DNA from: Pleurodeles waltl
Lineage: Eukaryota; Chordata; Amphibia; Caudata; Salamandridae
Assembly (NCBI RefSeq): GCF_031143425.1
Contig: NC_090447.1
Location: 23,595,426 to 23,659,425 of the forward strand
Direction of reading: 5' to 3'
Length of the DNA stretch: 64,000 nucleotides
Shown here: in pieces, positions 12,813 through 24,469 of the stretch
Position numbering within the stretch: position 1 is the first letter of the stretch
Layout: each line of letters starts with the position of its first letter
Made by a program: the position numbers and the translations under genes
The notes under the pieces: generated by a model
Seen by the model: only the letters and a program-made list of their open reading frames with translations
Told to the model about the DNA's origin: nothing
Databases searched by the model: none

Positions 12813-14315
12813 AGGTAAAAGAAGAGGACAGAAGTCAGGATAGAGAGGATAGGACACAGGATAGAGAGTGTACGACACAGGATAGAGTGCCTAGGAAATT
12901 AAAGAAGATAGAAGATAGGACTGAGAGGATAGGACAGAGGATAGAGAGGGTAGGACACAGGATAGAGTGCCTAGGAAATGAAAGAGGATAGAAGATAGGA
13001 CTGAGAGGATAGGACAAAGGATAGAGAGGACAGGACACAGGATAGAGAGGATAGGACACAGGATAGAGAGGGTAGGTCACAGGATAGAGAGGATAGGACA
13101 CGGGATACACAGGATGGGACACAGGATAAACTCCCTAGGAAAGGAAGTAGGATAGAAGACAGGACAGAGAGGGTAGAACACAGGGTAGAGAAGATAGGAC
13201 ACAGGATACATAGGATGGGACACAGGATAAACTCCCTAGGAACATGAAGTGGGATAGAATACAGGACAGAGAGGATAGGACACAGTATAGAGTCTCTAGG
13301 TAAAAGAAGAGGACAGAAGTCAGGATAGAGAGGATAGGACACAGGATAGAGAGTGTAGGACACAGGATAGAGTGCCTAGGAAATTAAAGAAGATAGAAGA
13401 TAGGACTGAGAGGATAGGACAGATGATAGAGAGGGTAGGACACAGGATAGAGTGCCTAGGAAATGAAAGAGGATAGAAGATAGGACTGAGAGGATAGGAC
13501 AGAGGATAGAGAGTGTAGGACACAGGACAGAGTGCCTAGGAAATGAAAGAAGATAGAAGATAGGACTGAGAGGGTAGAACACAGAATAGAGAGGATAGGA
13601 CACAGTATAGAGTCTCTAGGTAAAAGAAGAGGACAGAAGTCAGGATAGAGAGGGTAGGACACAGGATAGAGAGAACAGGACACAGGATAGAGAGGATAGG
13701 ACAGAGGATAGAGAGGACAGGACACGGGATAGAGAGGATAGGACACAGGAGAGAGTCTCTAAGGAAGGAAAGAGGAAAGAGAACAGGACAGAGAGGGTAG
13801 AACACATGATAGAGAGGATAGGACACAGGATAGAGAGGATAGGACACAGGATAGAGAGGATAGACACTGGATAGAGTCCCCAAGAAAGGAAAGAGGAAAG
13901 AGGACAGGACAGAGAGGGTAGAACACATGATAGAGAGGATAGGACACAGGATAGAGAGGATAGGACACAGGATAGAGAGGATAGGAAAGGAAGGAGGATA
14001 GAAGACAATACAGAAAGGGTAGGACACAGGACAGAGAGGGTAGGGCACAGGATAGAGAAGATAGGACACAGGATAGAGAGGATAGGAAAGGAAGGAGGAT
14101 AGAAGACAATACAGAGAGGGTAGGACACAGGACAGAGAGGGTAGGGCACAGGATAAAGAGGAGAGGACACAGGATAGAGAGGATAGGAAAGGAAGGAGGG
14201 TAGAAGACAGGACGGAGAGGGTAGAACACATAATATAGAGGCTAGGACACAGGACAGAGAGGGTGGAACACAGGATAGAGTCCCTAAGGAAGGAAAGAAG
14301 ATAGAAGACAAGATA
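12813..14315. repeat. Segmental duplication inside the 21-bp array, copy A
   Basis: Matches 15040-16535 base for base apart from scattered substitutions and one 7-bp length difference at about 13760 (offset 2227 before it, 2220 after it). Minus-strand reading frames at 12835-13122, 12971-13363, 13320-13523 and 13456-13746 have near-identical partners exactly 2227 bp downstream. Confidence 0.93.
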
Positions 14316-15039
14316 GAGAGGATAGGCAACAGGATTGAGAGGATAGACACTGGATAGAGTCCCTAAGGAGGGTGGGAGGATAGAAGACAGGACAGAGAGG
14401 ATAGGACACAGGATAGAGCGGATAGGACACAGGATACACAGGATGGGACACAGGATAAACTCCCTAGGAAAGGAAGTAGGATAGAAGACAGGACAGAGAG
14501 GTTAGAACACAGAATAGACAGGATAGGACACAGTATAGAGTCTCTAGGTAAAAGAAGAGGACAGAAGTCAGGATAGAGAGGATAGGACACAGGATAGAGA
14601 GTGTACGACACAGGATAGAGTGCCTAGGAAATTAAAGAAGATAGAAGATAGGACTGAGAGGATAGAGAGGGTAGGACACAGGATAGAGTGCCTAGGAAAT
14701 GAAAGAGGATAGAAGATAGGACTGAGAGGATAGGACAGAGGATAGAGAGGACAGGACACAGGATAGAGAGGATAGGACACAGGATAGAGAGGGTAGGGCA
14801 CAGGATAGCGAGGATAGGACACAGGATAGAGAGGACAGGACACAGGATAAACTCCCTAGGAAAGGAAGTAGGATAGAAGACAGGACAGAGAGGGTAGAAG
14901 ACAGGGTAGAGAAGATAGGACACAGGATACATAGGATGGGACACAGGATAAACTCCCTAGGAACATTAAGTAGGATAGAAGACAGGACAGAGAGGGTAGA
15001 ACACAGAATAGAGAGGATAGGACACAGTATAGAGTCTCT

Positions 15040-16535
15040 AGGTAAAACAAGAGGACAGAAGTCAGGATAGAGAGGATAGGACACAGGATAGAGAGTGTAC
15101 GACACAGGATAGAGTGCCTAGGAAATTAAAGAAGATAGAAGATAGGACTGAGAGGATAGGACAGAGGATAGAGAGGGTAGGACACAGGATAGAGTGCCTA
15201 GGAAATGAAAGAGGATAGAAGATAGGACTGAGAGGATAGGACAGAGGATAGAGAGGACAGGACACAAGATAGAGAGGATAGGACACAGGATAGAGAGGGT
15301 AGGTCACAGGATAGAGAGGATAGGACACGGGATACACAGGATGGGACACAGGATAAACTCCCTAGGAAAGGAAGTAGGATAGAAGACAGGACAGAGAGGG
15401 TAGAACACAGGGTAGAGAAGATAGGACACAGGATACATAGGATGGGACACAGGATAAACTCCCTAGGAACTTGAAGTGGGATAGAATACAGGACAGAGAG
15501 GATAGGACACAGTATAGAGTCTCTAGGTAAAAGAAGAGGACAGAAGTCAGGATAGAGAGGATAGGACACAGGATAGAGAGTGTAGGACACAGGATAGAGT
15601 GCCTAGGAAATTAAAGAAGATAGAAGATAGGACTGAGAGGATAGGACAGATGATAGAGAGGGTAGGACACAGGATAGAGTGCCTAGGAAATGAAAGAGGA
15701 TAGAAGATAGGACTGAGAGGATAGGACAGAGGATAGAGAGTGTAGGACACAGGACAGAGTGCCTAGGAAATGAAAGAAGATAGAAGATAGGACTGAGAGG
15801 GTAGAACACAGAATAGAGAGGATAGGACACAGTATAGAGTCTCTAGGTAAAATAAGAGGACAGAAGTCAGGATAGAGAGGGTAGGACACAGGATAGAGAG
15901 AACAGGACACAGGATAGAGAGGATAGGACAGAGGATAGAGAGGACAGGACACGGGATAGAGAGGATAGGACACAGGAGAGAGTCTCTAAGGAAGGAAAGA
16001 GGACAGGACAGAGAGGGTAGAACACATGATAGAGAGGATAGGACACAGGATAGAGAGGATAGGACACAGGATAGAGAGGATAGACACTGGATAGAGTCCC
16101 TAAGAAAGGAAAGAGGAAAGAGGACAGGACAGAGAGGGTAGAACACATGATAGAGAGGATAGGACACAGGATAGAGAGGATAGGACACAGGATAGAGAGG
16201 ATAGGAAAGGAAGGAGGATAGAAGACAATACAGAAAGGGTAGGACACAGGACAGAGAGGGTAGGGCACAGGATAGGGAGGATAGGACACAGGATAGAGAG
16301 GATAGGAAAGGAAGGAGGATAGAAGACAATACAGAGAGGGTAGGACACAGGACAGAGAGGGTAGGGCACAGGATAAAGAGGAGAGGACACAGGATAGAGA
16401 GGATAGGAAAGGAAGGAGGGTAGAAGACAGGACGGAGAGGGTAGAACACATAATATAGAGGCTAGGACACAGGACAGAGAGGGTGGAACACAGGATAGAG
16501 TCCCTAAGGAAGGAAAGAAGATAGAAGACAAGACA
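15040..16535. repeat. Segmental duplication inside the 21-bp array, copy B
   Basis: Partner of 12813-14315. An upstream part of the same block also exists in a third position: 12600-12990 matches 14333-14710 (offset 1733; landmark GACACTGGATAGAGTCCCTA at 12613 and 14346). About 494 bp of this block was therefore duplicated again inside copy B's left flank (14568 and 15062 are equivalent positions). Confidence 0.93.
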
Positions 16536-16857
16536 GAGAGGGTAGGGCACAGGATAGAGAGGAGAGGACACAGGATAGAGTCCTTAAGGAAGGAAAGAGG
16601 ATAGAAGACAGGACAGAGAGGGTGGGAGACAGGATAGAGAGGAGAGGACACAGGATAGAGTCCCTAAGGAAGGAAAGAGGATAGAAGACAGGACAGAGAG
16701 GGTAGGACGCAGGATATAGTGGATGGGGCACAGAACAGAGAGGATATGACACATGATAGAGTCCCTAGGAAAATAAAAAGGATAGAAGACAAGACAGAAA
16801 GGATAGGAAACATGATAGAGCAAACAGGACACAGGATAGAGAGGATAGGACACTAGA

Positions 16858-16912
16858 TCAAATCAAATCATAAACATTTATAAAGCGCGCTACTCACCCG
16901 TGCGGGTCTCAA
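16858..16912. mobile_element. ~55-bp foreign insertion in the 21-bp array
   Basis: The repeat is interrupted by AATCATAAACATTTATAAAG followed by CGCGCTACTCACCCGTGCGG and GTCTCAAG, after which the array resumes. The TTTATAAAGCGCGCTAC text resembles the TTTATATAGAGCTTCCTACC string at 23150, a type of short conserved TE end seen across vertebrates. It is probably the remnant of a non-autonomous element. Confidence 0.5.
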
Positions 16913-19160
16913 GACAGAGATGATAGGACACAGGATAGAGTCCCCATGAAAGGAAAGGAGATAGAAGACAGGACAGAGAGGGCAGGACACAGGATATAGT
17001 GGATGGGAGACAGAATAGCATCCCTGAAATAGGAAAGAGGATAGAGGACAGGACAGAGAGGATAGGACAAGGGACAGAGACGATACGATATGGGATATAG
17101 TGGATGGGACACAGAATAGCATCCCTAAAGAAGGAAAGAGGATAGAGGACAGGACAGAGAGGATAGGACACAGGACAGAGACGATAAGGCACAAGATAGA
17201 GAGGATAGGTCACAGGATAGAGTCCCTAATGAAGGAAAGAGGATAGAGGACAGGACAGAGAGGATAGGACACAGGATATAGTGGATGGGACACAGAATAG
17301 CATCCCTGAAGAATGAAAGAGGATAGAGGACAGGACAGAGAGGATAGGACACAGGACAGAGACGATACGACACGGGATATAGTGGATGGGACACAGAATA
17401 GCATCCCTAAAGAAGGAAAGGGGATAGAGGACAGGACAGAGAGGATAGGACACAGGACAGAGACGATAAGACACAAGATAGAGAGGATAGGACACAGGAT
17501 AGAGTCCCTAATGAAGGAAAGAGGATAGAGGACAGAGGACAGGACAGAGAGGATAAGACACAGGATGTAGTGGATGGGACACAGAATAGCATCCCTAAAG
17601 AAAGAAAGAGGATAGAGGACATGACAGAGAGGATAAGACACAGGACAGAGACGATAAGACACAGGATGGAGAGAATAGGACACAGGATAGAGTCCCTCAT
17701 GAAAGAAAGAGGATAGAGGATAGGATAGACATAGTAGGTCACAGGATAGAGAATATAGGACACAGGATAGAGTCCGTAGGAAAGGAAACAGGATAAAAGA
17801 CAGTACAGAGTGGGTAGGACACAGGATAGAGAGGACAGGACAGAGGATAGAGTCCCTAGAGAAGAAAAGAGGAAAGGACACAGGAAACTGTGAAGCAGGT
17901 AGGACACAGGACAGAGACCTAGGTGACGGGGGAGAGTATGAACCACAGGATAGAGCCCTTGTGGAAGGACAGGACACACAATAAATTAGAGATCATAGGG
18001 CACAAGATTTATATGGCAGGACACAGGATAGAGCAGAGATGGTAGGACACAGGATAGAGTCCCTAAATAAGGAAGAAGGACAGAAGACAGGACAGAGATG
18101 GTAGGACACATGATAGAGAGCATAGGACACAGGATTTATAGGGTCGGACACAGGATAGAGCAGAGATGATATGACACAGGATAGAATAGAGAGGATAGAT
18201 ACAGGATGGAGTAGAGGACTCGGCTGTACACAGGATACAGACTTTGGGAATGGAGAGGAGATAGGACACGGGATCCAAATGACAAGACACAGGATAGAGT
18301 AGAGAGGACATTAAACAGGACAGAGGATACATGATAGAGTTTTGGGGAGGAAGGGAAAGGTTTTAACACAGGATAGAGTCCTTGGGAAAGAAAAAAGTAT
18401 AGGGCACAATCTAAAGTGAAAGGATAGGACACAGGATCACACGGACAAGACACATCATAGACAGACTAAGTCACAGAATAGGGAGGACAGAACACAGGAG
18501 AGTGTCCTAGGGGAGAGATAGAGGATACCACACAGGATAGGGAGGACACAATACAGGAGACAGTAGGGAGGATAAGACAATAGTTAGAGTGATCGGTGAC
18601 AGAGAAAGAATGAAATACAGGGAAGAGCCCTTGGGAAGGAGAGAGGACAGGATACAGAATCAAATACAGAGGACAGGACACAGAATATAGTAGGGATAAA
18701 ATGCCACAGGACATAGTACTTAAGGGCAGAGAAACGCATAGGGCACAGAATGGAAAGGACACATGGACAGAGGTGATGGGACACAAACTAGAGCTTTTGC
18801 GAGAGGAGAGGGGATGAAACACAGAATTAAGTCAGTATTGAAGAAGTGAGAAGGTAACCTCCAGGGTAGAGGTTTCCATGATGGAGGGAGAGGATAGGAC
18901 ACAGGCTGCAGAAGAGGGGATGGACCACAAAATGTGGTCCTTGGGGGAGATACAAAAATAGGATACAGAATAGAGAGAACAGGACACAAGGTAGAGTAAA
19001 GAAGATGGGTTACAATATGGAGCCTTTGTGAGGCACATGATAGAATGAAATGGATAGGGCACAGGATGGAATCCTTGGAGAAGGAGAGAGGATAGGACAG
19101 AGGATAGAGTAGAGAGGATAGGACACAGAATAGAGCAGATGGGACAGGAAACAGGATAGA
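16913..19160. repeat. Diverged continuation of the 21-bp family
   Basis: At 16913-17700 the units are longer (about 80-120 bp: GAATAGCATCCCTAAAGAAG, then GAAAGAGGATAGAGGACAGG, then ACAGAGAGGATAGGACACAG). Beyond 17900 copies become irregular, and by 18600-19150 only the pattern GAGTCCTTGGG...GAGAGGATAGGACACAGGAT survives. The gradient from homogeneous (12-16 kb) to degenerate (18-19 kb) is clear. The minus-strand frames of 255 codons (17210-17977) and 190 codons (17407-17979) are repeat artefacts. Confidence 0.85.
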
Positions 19161-21128
19161 ATACAGGACAACACACAGAAGAGCAGCACCAGTGAGACTT
19201 CAGAACCATGAGTTAACACACCGGACAGCAGCACCAGTGAGACTTCAGAACCAGGAGTAAACACACAGGAGAGCAGCACTGATGAGACTTCAGAACCATG
19301 AGCTAACACACAGGAGAGCAGCACCGGTGAGACTTCAGAACCATGAGTTAACACACCGGAGAGCAGCACCACTGAGACTTCAGAACAAGGAGTTAATAAA
19401 CGGGAGAGCGGGACCGGTGAGAATTCAGAAACATGAGTTAACACACTGGAGAGCAGCACCAGTGAGACTCCAAAACCAGGAGTTAACAAACAGGAGAGCA
19501 GCACCAGTGAGACTTCATAACTGTGAGTTAACACACTGGAGAGCAGCACCGGTGAGACTTCAGAACCGTGAGTTAACACGCCGGAGAGCAGCACCTGTGA
19601 GACTTCAAAATCAGGAGTTATCAAACAGGAGAGCAGTACCAGTGAGACTTCAGAACCATGAGTTAACACATAGGAGAGGAGCACCGGTGAGACTTCAGAA
19701 CCATGAGTTAACACACTGGAGAGCAGCACAGGTGAAACCTCATAACCATGAGGAGAGCAGCACGGGTTAAACCCCAAAATCATGAGGAGAGCAGCACAGG
19801 TTCAACCTCAAAAACATGATAAGAGCAACACCAGTGAGACTTCAGAACCATGAGTTAGCAGAAGAGCAGCACCAGTAAGACTTCAGAACCTTGAGTTAAC
19901 AGAAGACCAGCACCAGTGAGACTTCAGAAACATGAGTTAGCACACACAACAACAGCACTGGTGAGACTTCAAAACCATGAGTTAAAACGCATAGGACCAG
20001 GACCAGTGGGACTTCAGAACCATGAGTTAACACAAAGGAGAGCAGCACCAGTGAGACTTCAGAATCATGGGTTAACACACTGGAGAGCAGCAGCAATGAG
20101 ACTTCAGAACCATGATTTAACACACAGGAAGGCTGCACCGGTAAGACTTCAAAACCATGAGTTAACACACAGGACAGCAGTACCAGTGAAACTTCAAAAC
20201 CATGAGTTAACACACAGGACAGCAGCACCAGTGAGACTACAGAACCGTGAGCTAACACACAGGAGAGCAGCACTGATTAGACTTCAGAATCAGAAGTTAA
20301 CACACAGGATAGCAGCACCGGTGAGACTTCAGAACCATGAGTTAACACACAGGAGAGCAACACAGATGAGACTACAGAATCAGAAGTTAACACACCGGAT
20401 AGCAGCACTGGTGAGACTTCAGAACCATGAGTTAACACACAGGAGAGCAGCACCAGTGAGACTTCAGAACCATGAGTTAACACAAAGGAGAGCAGCACCA
20501 GTGAGACGACAGAACCGTGAGCTAACACACAGGAGAGCAGCACCGGTGAGACTTCAGAACCATGAGTTAACACAAAGGAGAGCAGCACCAGTGAGACGAC
20601 AGAACCGTGAGCTAACACACCGGATAGCAGCACTGGTGAGACTTCAGAACCATGAGTTAACACACAGGAGAGCAGCACCAGTGAGACGACAGAACCGTGA
20701 GCTAACACACAGGAGAGCAGCACCGGTGAGACTTCAGAACCATGAGTTAACACACAGGAGAGCAGCACCGGTGAGACTTCAGAACCAGGAGTAAACACAC
20801 TGGAGAGCAGCACCGGTGAGACTTCAGAACCGTGAGTTAACACACAGGAGAGCAGCACCGGTGAGACTTCAGAACCGTGAGTTAACACACAGGAGAGCAG
20901 CACCGGTGAGACTTCAGAACCAGGAGTAAACACACTGGAGAGCAGCACCAGTGAGACTTCAGAAACATGAGCTAACACACAGGAGAGCAGCACTGATGAG
21001 ACTTCAGAACCGTGAGTTAACACACAGGAGAGCAGCACCAGTGAGACGACAGAACCATGAGTTAACACACTGGAGAGCAGCACCAGTGAGACTTCAGAAC
21101 CATGAGTTAACACACAGGAGAGCAGCAC
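19161..21128. repeat. 45-bp minisatellite, about 43 units
   Basis: The unit is GGAGAGCAGCACCAGTGAGA then CTTCAGAACCATGAGTTAAC then ACACA (45 bp). Because 45 is fifteen codons, one plus-strand frame stays open for 292 codons (19916-20794, repeating RLQNHELTHRRAAPV) and a minus-strand frame for 283 codons (20277-21128, repeating LLSCVLTHGSEVSPV). Near 19740-19850 units are shortened. Homogeneity is highest at 20430-21100, where blocks of two to four variant units recur. Confidence 0.96.
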
Positions 21129-21240
21129 CTAGAAAACGCCAGGGCCCTGTGAAGAGACGCAGGAGTCCAGCGCTTTTCAGGTTTCAGAGTCATGAGATAA
21201 CATGGGAGCTGAAACCTTTGAGCACAGATTAAAGAGAGAG
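21129..21240. repeat. Broken terminal 45-bp units
   Basis: GAGAGCAGCACCTAGAAAAC and GTTTCAGAGTCATGAGATAA are the last recognisable halves of the 45-bp unit, showing how the array decays into the spacer. Confidence 0.55.
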
Positions 21241-21425
21241 CCCCACTAGATTGCAGCTCCTAAGAAACGCAGAACAGTGAGAGAGCGGGGAGGCTGTCAC
21301 CTGGGATGGGAGAGAGTGAAACACGAGACCGTCCTGCAGGCGCACCGAAGACTTCTGGGAGCTCAAATGCCGTTCATCCTCTGCAGGCTGGCTGTCACAA
21401 ATGAAGAACGGAGGGGTCCTTTCAC
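21129..21425. other. Short unique-looking spacer between arrays
   Basis: Starts inside a last, broken 45-bp unit and runs into the first CTTTCACAGGTGAA unit. No recognisable gene. Confidence 0.5.
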
Positions 21426-22090
21426 AGGTGAAGAAGGGAGTGTGATTCTTCACAGGTGAACGGAGGAGGGTGGTGAACAGAGGAGGGTGTCCTTTCACAG
21501 GTGAAGACGGGAGTGTGATTCTTCACAGGTGAACAGAGGAGGGTGTCCTTTCACAGGTGAACAGAGGAGGGTGTCCTTTCACAGGTGAACAGAGGAGGGT
21601 GTCCTTTCAACAGGGAAGACGTGAGAGTGTCCTTTCACAGGTGCACACAGGAGGGTGTATATTCACAGGTGCCTGTCCTTTCACAGGTGAAGACGGGAGG
21701 TTGTTCTTCCAAAAGTGTAGACGGGAGGCTGTTATTTCACAGGTGATGTCTGACACAGGTTTGCAGTGGAGAGAGGCCAGGTAGGATGTATTCTGACACA
21801 GGTGTGCGCCTCCCTCTGCCTGTGCACAGGTCAGCAGCGGAGAGTGTTCTTTCACAGGTGATGGGAGGTTGTCCTTTCGCAGGTGATGTCTGACACAGGT
21901 TTGCAGGGGTGAGAGGCCAGGTAGGATGTATTCTGACACAGGAGTGCGCCTCCCGCTGCCTGTGCACAGGTGAGGAGCGGAGAGTTGTGTCTCACAGGTG
22001 TAGACGGGGGGTTGTTCTTCCACAGGTGTAGACGGGGGGTTGTTCTTCCACAGGTGTAGACGGGAGGTTGTCCTTTCACAGGTGCCTGTG
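21426..22090. repeat. ~28-bp minisatellite (CTTTCACAGGTGAACAGAGG) with a 143-bp duplication
   Basis: Units of about 28 bp, CCTTTCACAGGTGAACAGAG GAGGGTGT, repeat at 21430-21640. A later variant reads TAGACGGGGGGTTGTTCTTC CACAGGTG (22000-22080). Between them a longer unit containing GATGTCTGACACAGGTTTGC and the string AGGATGTATTCTGACACAGG is present twice, at about 21743 and 21886 (offset 143). The CACAGGTG core is common to all. Confidence 0.88.
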
Positions 22091-22400
22091 CACAATTGAA
22101 CAGCGGAGAGTGGGGTCTCAGAGGTGCTCGGCCGACTCTGCTCCGCACAGGTGACAGCAGGGGAAGGGAGGGAGAGAGAGACAGCTCCTTGAAGCCATTG
22201 TACGAGACGCAACAAACGGCAGTTACTAGGGTCATTTTTCATCGCAGGAGGTGGGTGTGCGCCGAGGTATTCAGCCCGGGCCTCGCCTTGATCCGCCCCG
22301 TGCGAGAGGCCTCCACCTCCCCTCCTGGCAGAGCCCGGGCTGGGCTGTAATTACAGCGCCTGGCGACGGCAGAGCGTAACACGGCGGTGCACGTGCATTA
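22091..22400. other. GC- and CpG-rich patch
   Basis: About 300 bp with many CpG dinucleotides (for example 22120-22150 and 22255-22390: GGCCGACTCTGCTCCGC, CGTGCGAGAGGCC, GGCGACGGCAGAGCGTAACACGGCGG). It stands out against AT-rich surroundings. I see no start codon context, exon or core promoter that would make this a gene; it may be a small CpG island or the end of the array unit. Confidence 0.4.
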
Positions 22401-23134
22401 AAGTATGGGGCTGTGATCCTGAGTGCGGGGGTCAATATTAGGTCTGAAATGAACAAAATATGCGGCAACTATTATGCTGGCAGGGCACGAAAAAAGAAGT
22501 GGGGCACCAACCAAGTTAGGCAGTTTGAAAGTGACAGCATGACGTGTGACATCACGACATGTGACATCACACGTGGCATCACAACCCACGACTTCACAGG
22601 AAGTATCATCAGATCTTAAGACCTCACACATATGTTTAGCAGGCCTATCATGAGCACATTCGAGCACACTATAATATTTAACAAATTAGATTTTGCATTG
22701 AGGTTTTGCCAAAAAAAGTAACGCAAAATCTGGGCCTCAATTTACACATTTATTTTAACCCTGCCACAAAGAAATTGGGAACAAGGAGAAATGTGGCAGT
22801 ACATCTGTTCTGCTTACTTGGTTGCACAGCTGCATTAAAAAAATCTTATGGGTTTAGGCACCTGCTGCAGAGATATCTGTGTGCCCAGTAAATCTTATGG
22901 AATGATAATAATGGTAAAATAACTCAGAAGGTTAATGTATTTGCTGGAGGTCTGTGTTTTTTCTAGTCCCAGTTTTGAATAAAAGTAGCATACAGGGTTC
23001 ATATGTCTCTTGCAAAGCATATCATGTAACACAATTCAGATTTTTATTTTATGTAAATGGGTACGTGGGTTACTGCCTTTATCACAGAGATCCTTTTGTT
23101 ACTTGCAGTTCATAAATTGTAACCCTTCTAACAT
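22401..23134. mobile_element. Unclassified interspersed repeats
   Basis: Contains GTGACATCAC-type repeats at 22545-22600 and, at 22860-23110, sequence shared with 57310-57530: GCACCTGCTGCAGAGnTnxC, then AGnGGTTAATGTAnxTGCTn, then TTTTATGTnnATnGntnnGTGG. Two copies in the same window show it is dispersed. Boundaries and class are unknown. Confidence 0.5.
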
Positions 23135-23900
23135 TGTAATTGTATTTATATAGAGCTTCCTACCCCTGACGAGGCATCGAAGCGCTTTTCAGAAAGTACC
23201 ACGCTACTCCGCAACCCACGAGGAATTAGTGGTGTATTAGTATAGGGAAATGTGAGTACAGTATTAGTATGAGTTAATCTGATTGGGAAATATGTGAGTA
23301 TGGATTGACTAGAGTAATGACGGGATAGAGGAGGGAAGAATCCAGAAGTGTTCATTGGGAGTTTCAAGTAATAGGATGAGGCTTGGGATGAATAAGGGAG
23401 AGATGGAGGAGGGAAGAGTCTGTGGAAAGGGTTAGGGAGATCATAGTAGCAAAAGGAGTTTTGGATGAGTCAAGGTGAGATAAATAGGGAGAATTTAGTA
23501 GGGTTGTTTGGGAGATCATAGTAGGAAGGTGAAGATTTGGGGTGAGCTACATGCGGAAGAGGAGGGAAGAGCTTAGGCAGGGTTATTTTGGAGATCAAAG
23601 TAGTAGAATGAGTTTAGGATGAGTCAGAGTGGGGATAGAGAATAGATTGACAGAGACATAGAGTGATGGGGAGACAGAGCAAAGCTTACAAGAGAGTAAA
23701 ATATACATTTTTTTATTTTTTATTTTTTTTATTTATTCATTTTTTGAATTTTATGTTTCTCTTTCTCTTTTTTACAGTAGGACTAACGTAATAAATAAAT
23801 AGATATGCAAAGGGAAGGGAATATATGTGCAAGGAATATAATAATGGGTATAATAATAAAGAAGTAAAGCTGTATTGTATAAACACAGACTTTCACGATT
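23135..23900. mobile_element. Unclassified non-autonomous repeat, G+A-rich body
   Basis: Begins with the string GTATTTATATAGAGCTTCCT then ACCCCTGACGAGGCATCGAA then GCGCTTTTC (23138-23190), a motif that from memory is frequent at the ends of salamander elements. It is followed by imperfect repeats of the type GGAGATCATAGTAGnAnGTG and GGGATAGAGnAGGGAAGAnT (23280-23700) and a T-rich tract at 23707-23770. No coding capacity. Confidence 0.45.
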
Positions 23901-24112
23901 TGTAATATTTGAAGTATATTAATAAGTGTACTTTTATAACATTATCTTTCCTCAATTTTTCAATAGTGAAACGCTTGCTGTAAAATAGTTAAAATAACAT
24001 TTGCTCATTGTGATATAAAAAAGAAAGCAGGGATTCATAAGTACCTAATATAACAACTTATCTAGGGGCTATGCAATGACCTATGAACATGTTAAGGATA
24101 GAATAATATACA
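23901..24112. other. AT-rich interval, nothing recognised
   Basis: AT-rich DNA between the preceding repeat and the target site of the LTR-type element; contains the left CATAT of the target duplication at its very end (24113-24117). Confidence 0.5.
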
Positions 24113-24469
24113 CATATTGTTAGAAATGGGGTCTTTGGTTGGCAGTCAGGATACCCCCTGTCCAAGCAAGGACTCTCACTCTAGTCAAGGTAAGTCACAC
24201 ACAATCCAAATTATCCTGTGTCCACCCTCTGGTAGCTTGGCACTGAGCAGTCAGGCTTAACTTAGAAGGCAATGTGTAAAGTATTTGGGCAATAAATCAT
24301 ACAATAACACCATTTAGCTCCACAAAAAGATGTCACACATTGTTGAGAAAAATATCTAATATGTATCTGGATAAATGCAGGTCACAACGATTAAAATGCA
24401 ATAAGTATATGTTGAGATATCACTTTAAAAGTGATATAAAGTGTCTTAAGTCTTTTAAAAGCAAGCAAA

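Larger units (their letters stand above)
11381..16857. repeat. 21-bp minisatellite with composite higher-order units
   Basis: The core unit is GGACACAGGATAGAGAGGATA (21 bp), present in long runs (for example 12210-12360). Runs are interrupted every 60-120 bp by a longer module of the type GAGTCCCTAAGGAAGGAAAG AGGATAGAAGACAGGACAGA. Since 21 bp is seven codons, all three minus-strand frames are open and read as heptads such as YPLYPVS, SLSCVLS and LSILCPI. The longest frame is 263 codons at 12007-12798. There is no conserved non-repeat domain, so these frames are not annotated as genes. Confidence 0.96.

Noticed and set aside
11381..21128. Long open frames on both strands (up to 292 codons) that look like repeat-rich proteins (YPLYPVS heptads; RLQNHELTHRRAAPV pentadecads)
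   Set aside because: They follow from unit lengths divisible by three; several frames on both strands are open at once, and no non-repeat domain or gene context is present.
21426..22090. CACAGGTGAA-type repeats resembling zinc-finger linker (HTGEKP) codons
   Set aside because: The 28-bp period is not that of C2H2 fingers (84 bp), no Cys/His pattern appears in any frame, and frames are broken.
9600..22090. Telomeric or centromeric satellite
   Set aside because: No TTAGGG repeats and no single homogeneous long satellite; arrays are heterogeneous and only a few kb each.
22545..22600. Clustered CREB/ATF sites as an enhancer
   Set aside because: GTGACATCAC repeats also occur at 41200 and similar ATGATGTCAT repeats at 60350 within interspersed repeats, so repeat origin is simpler.
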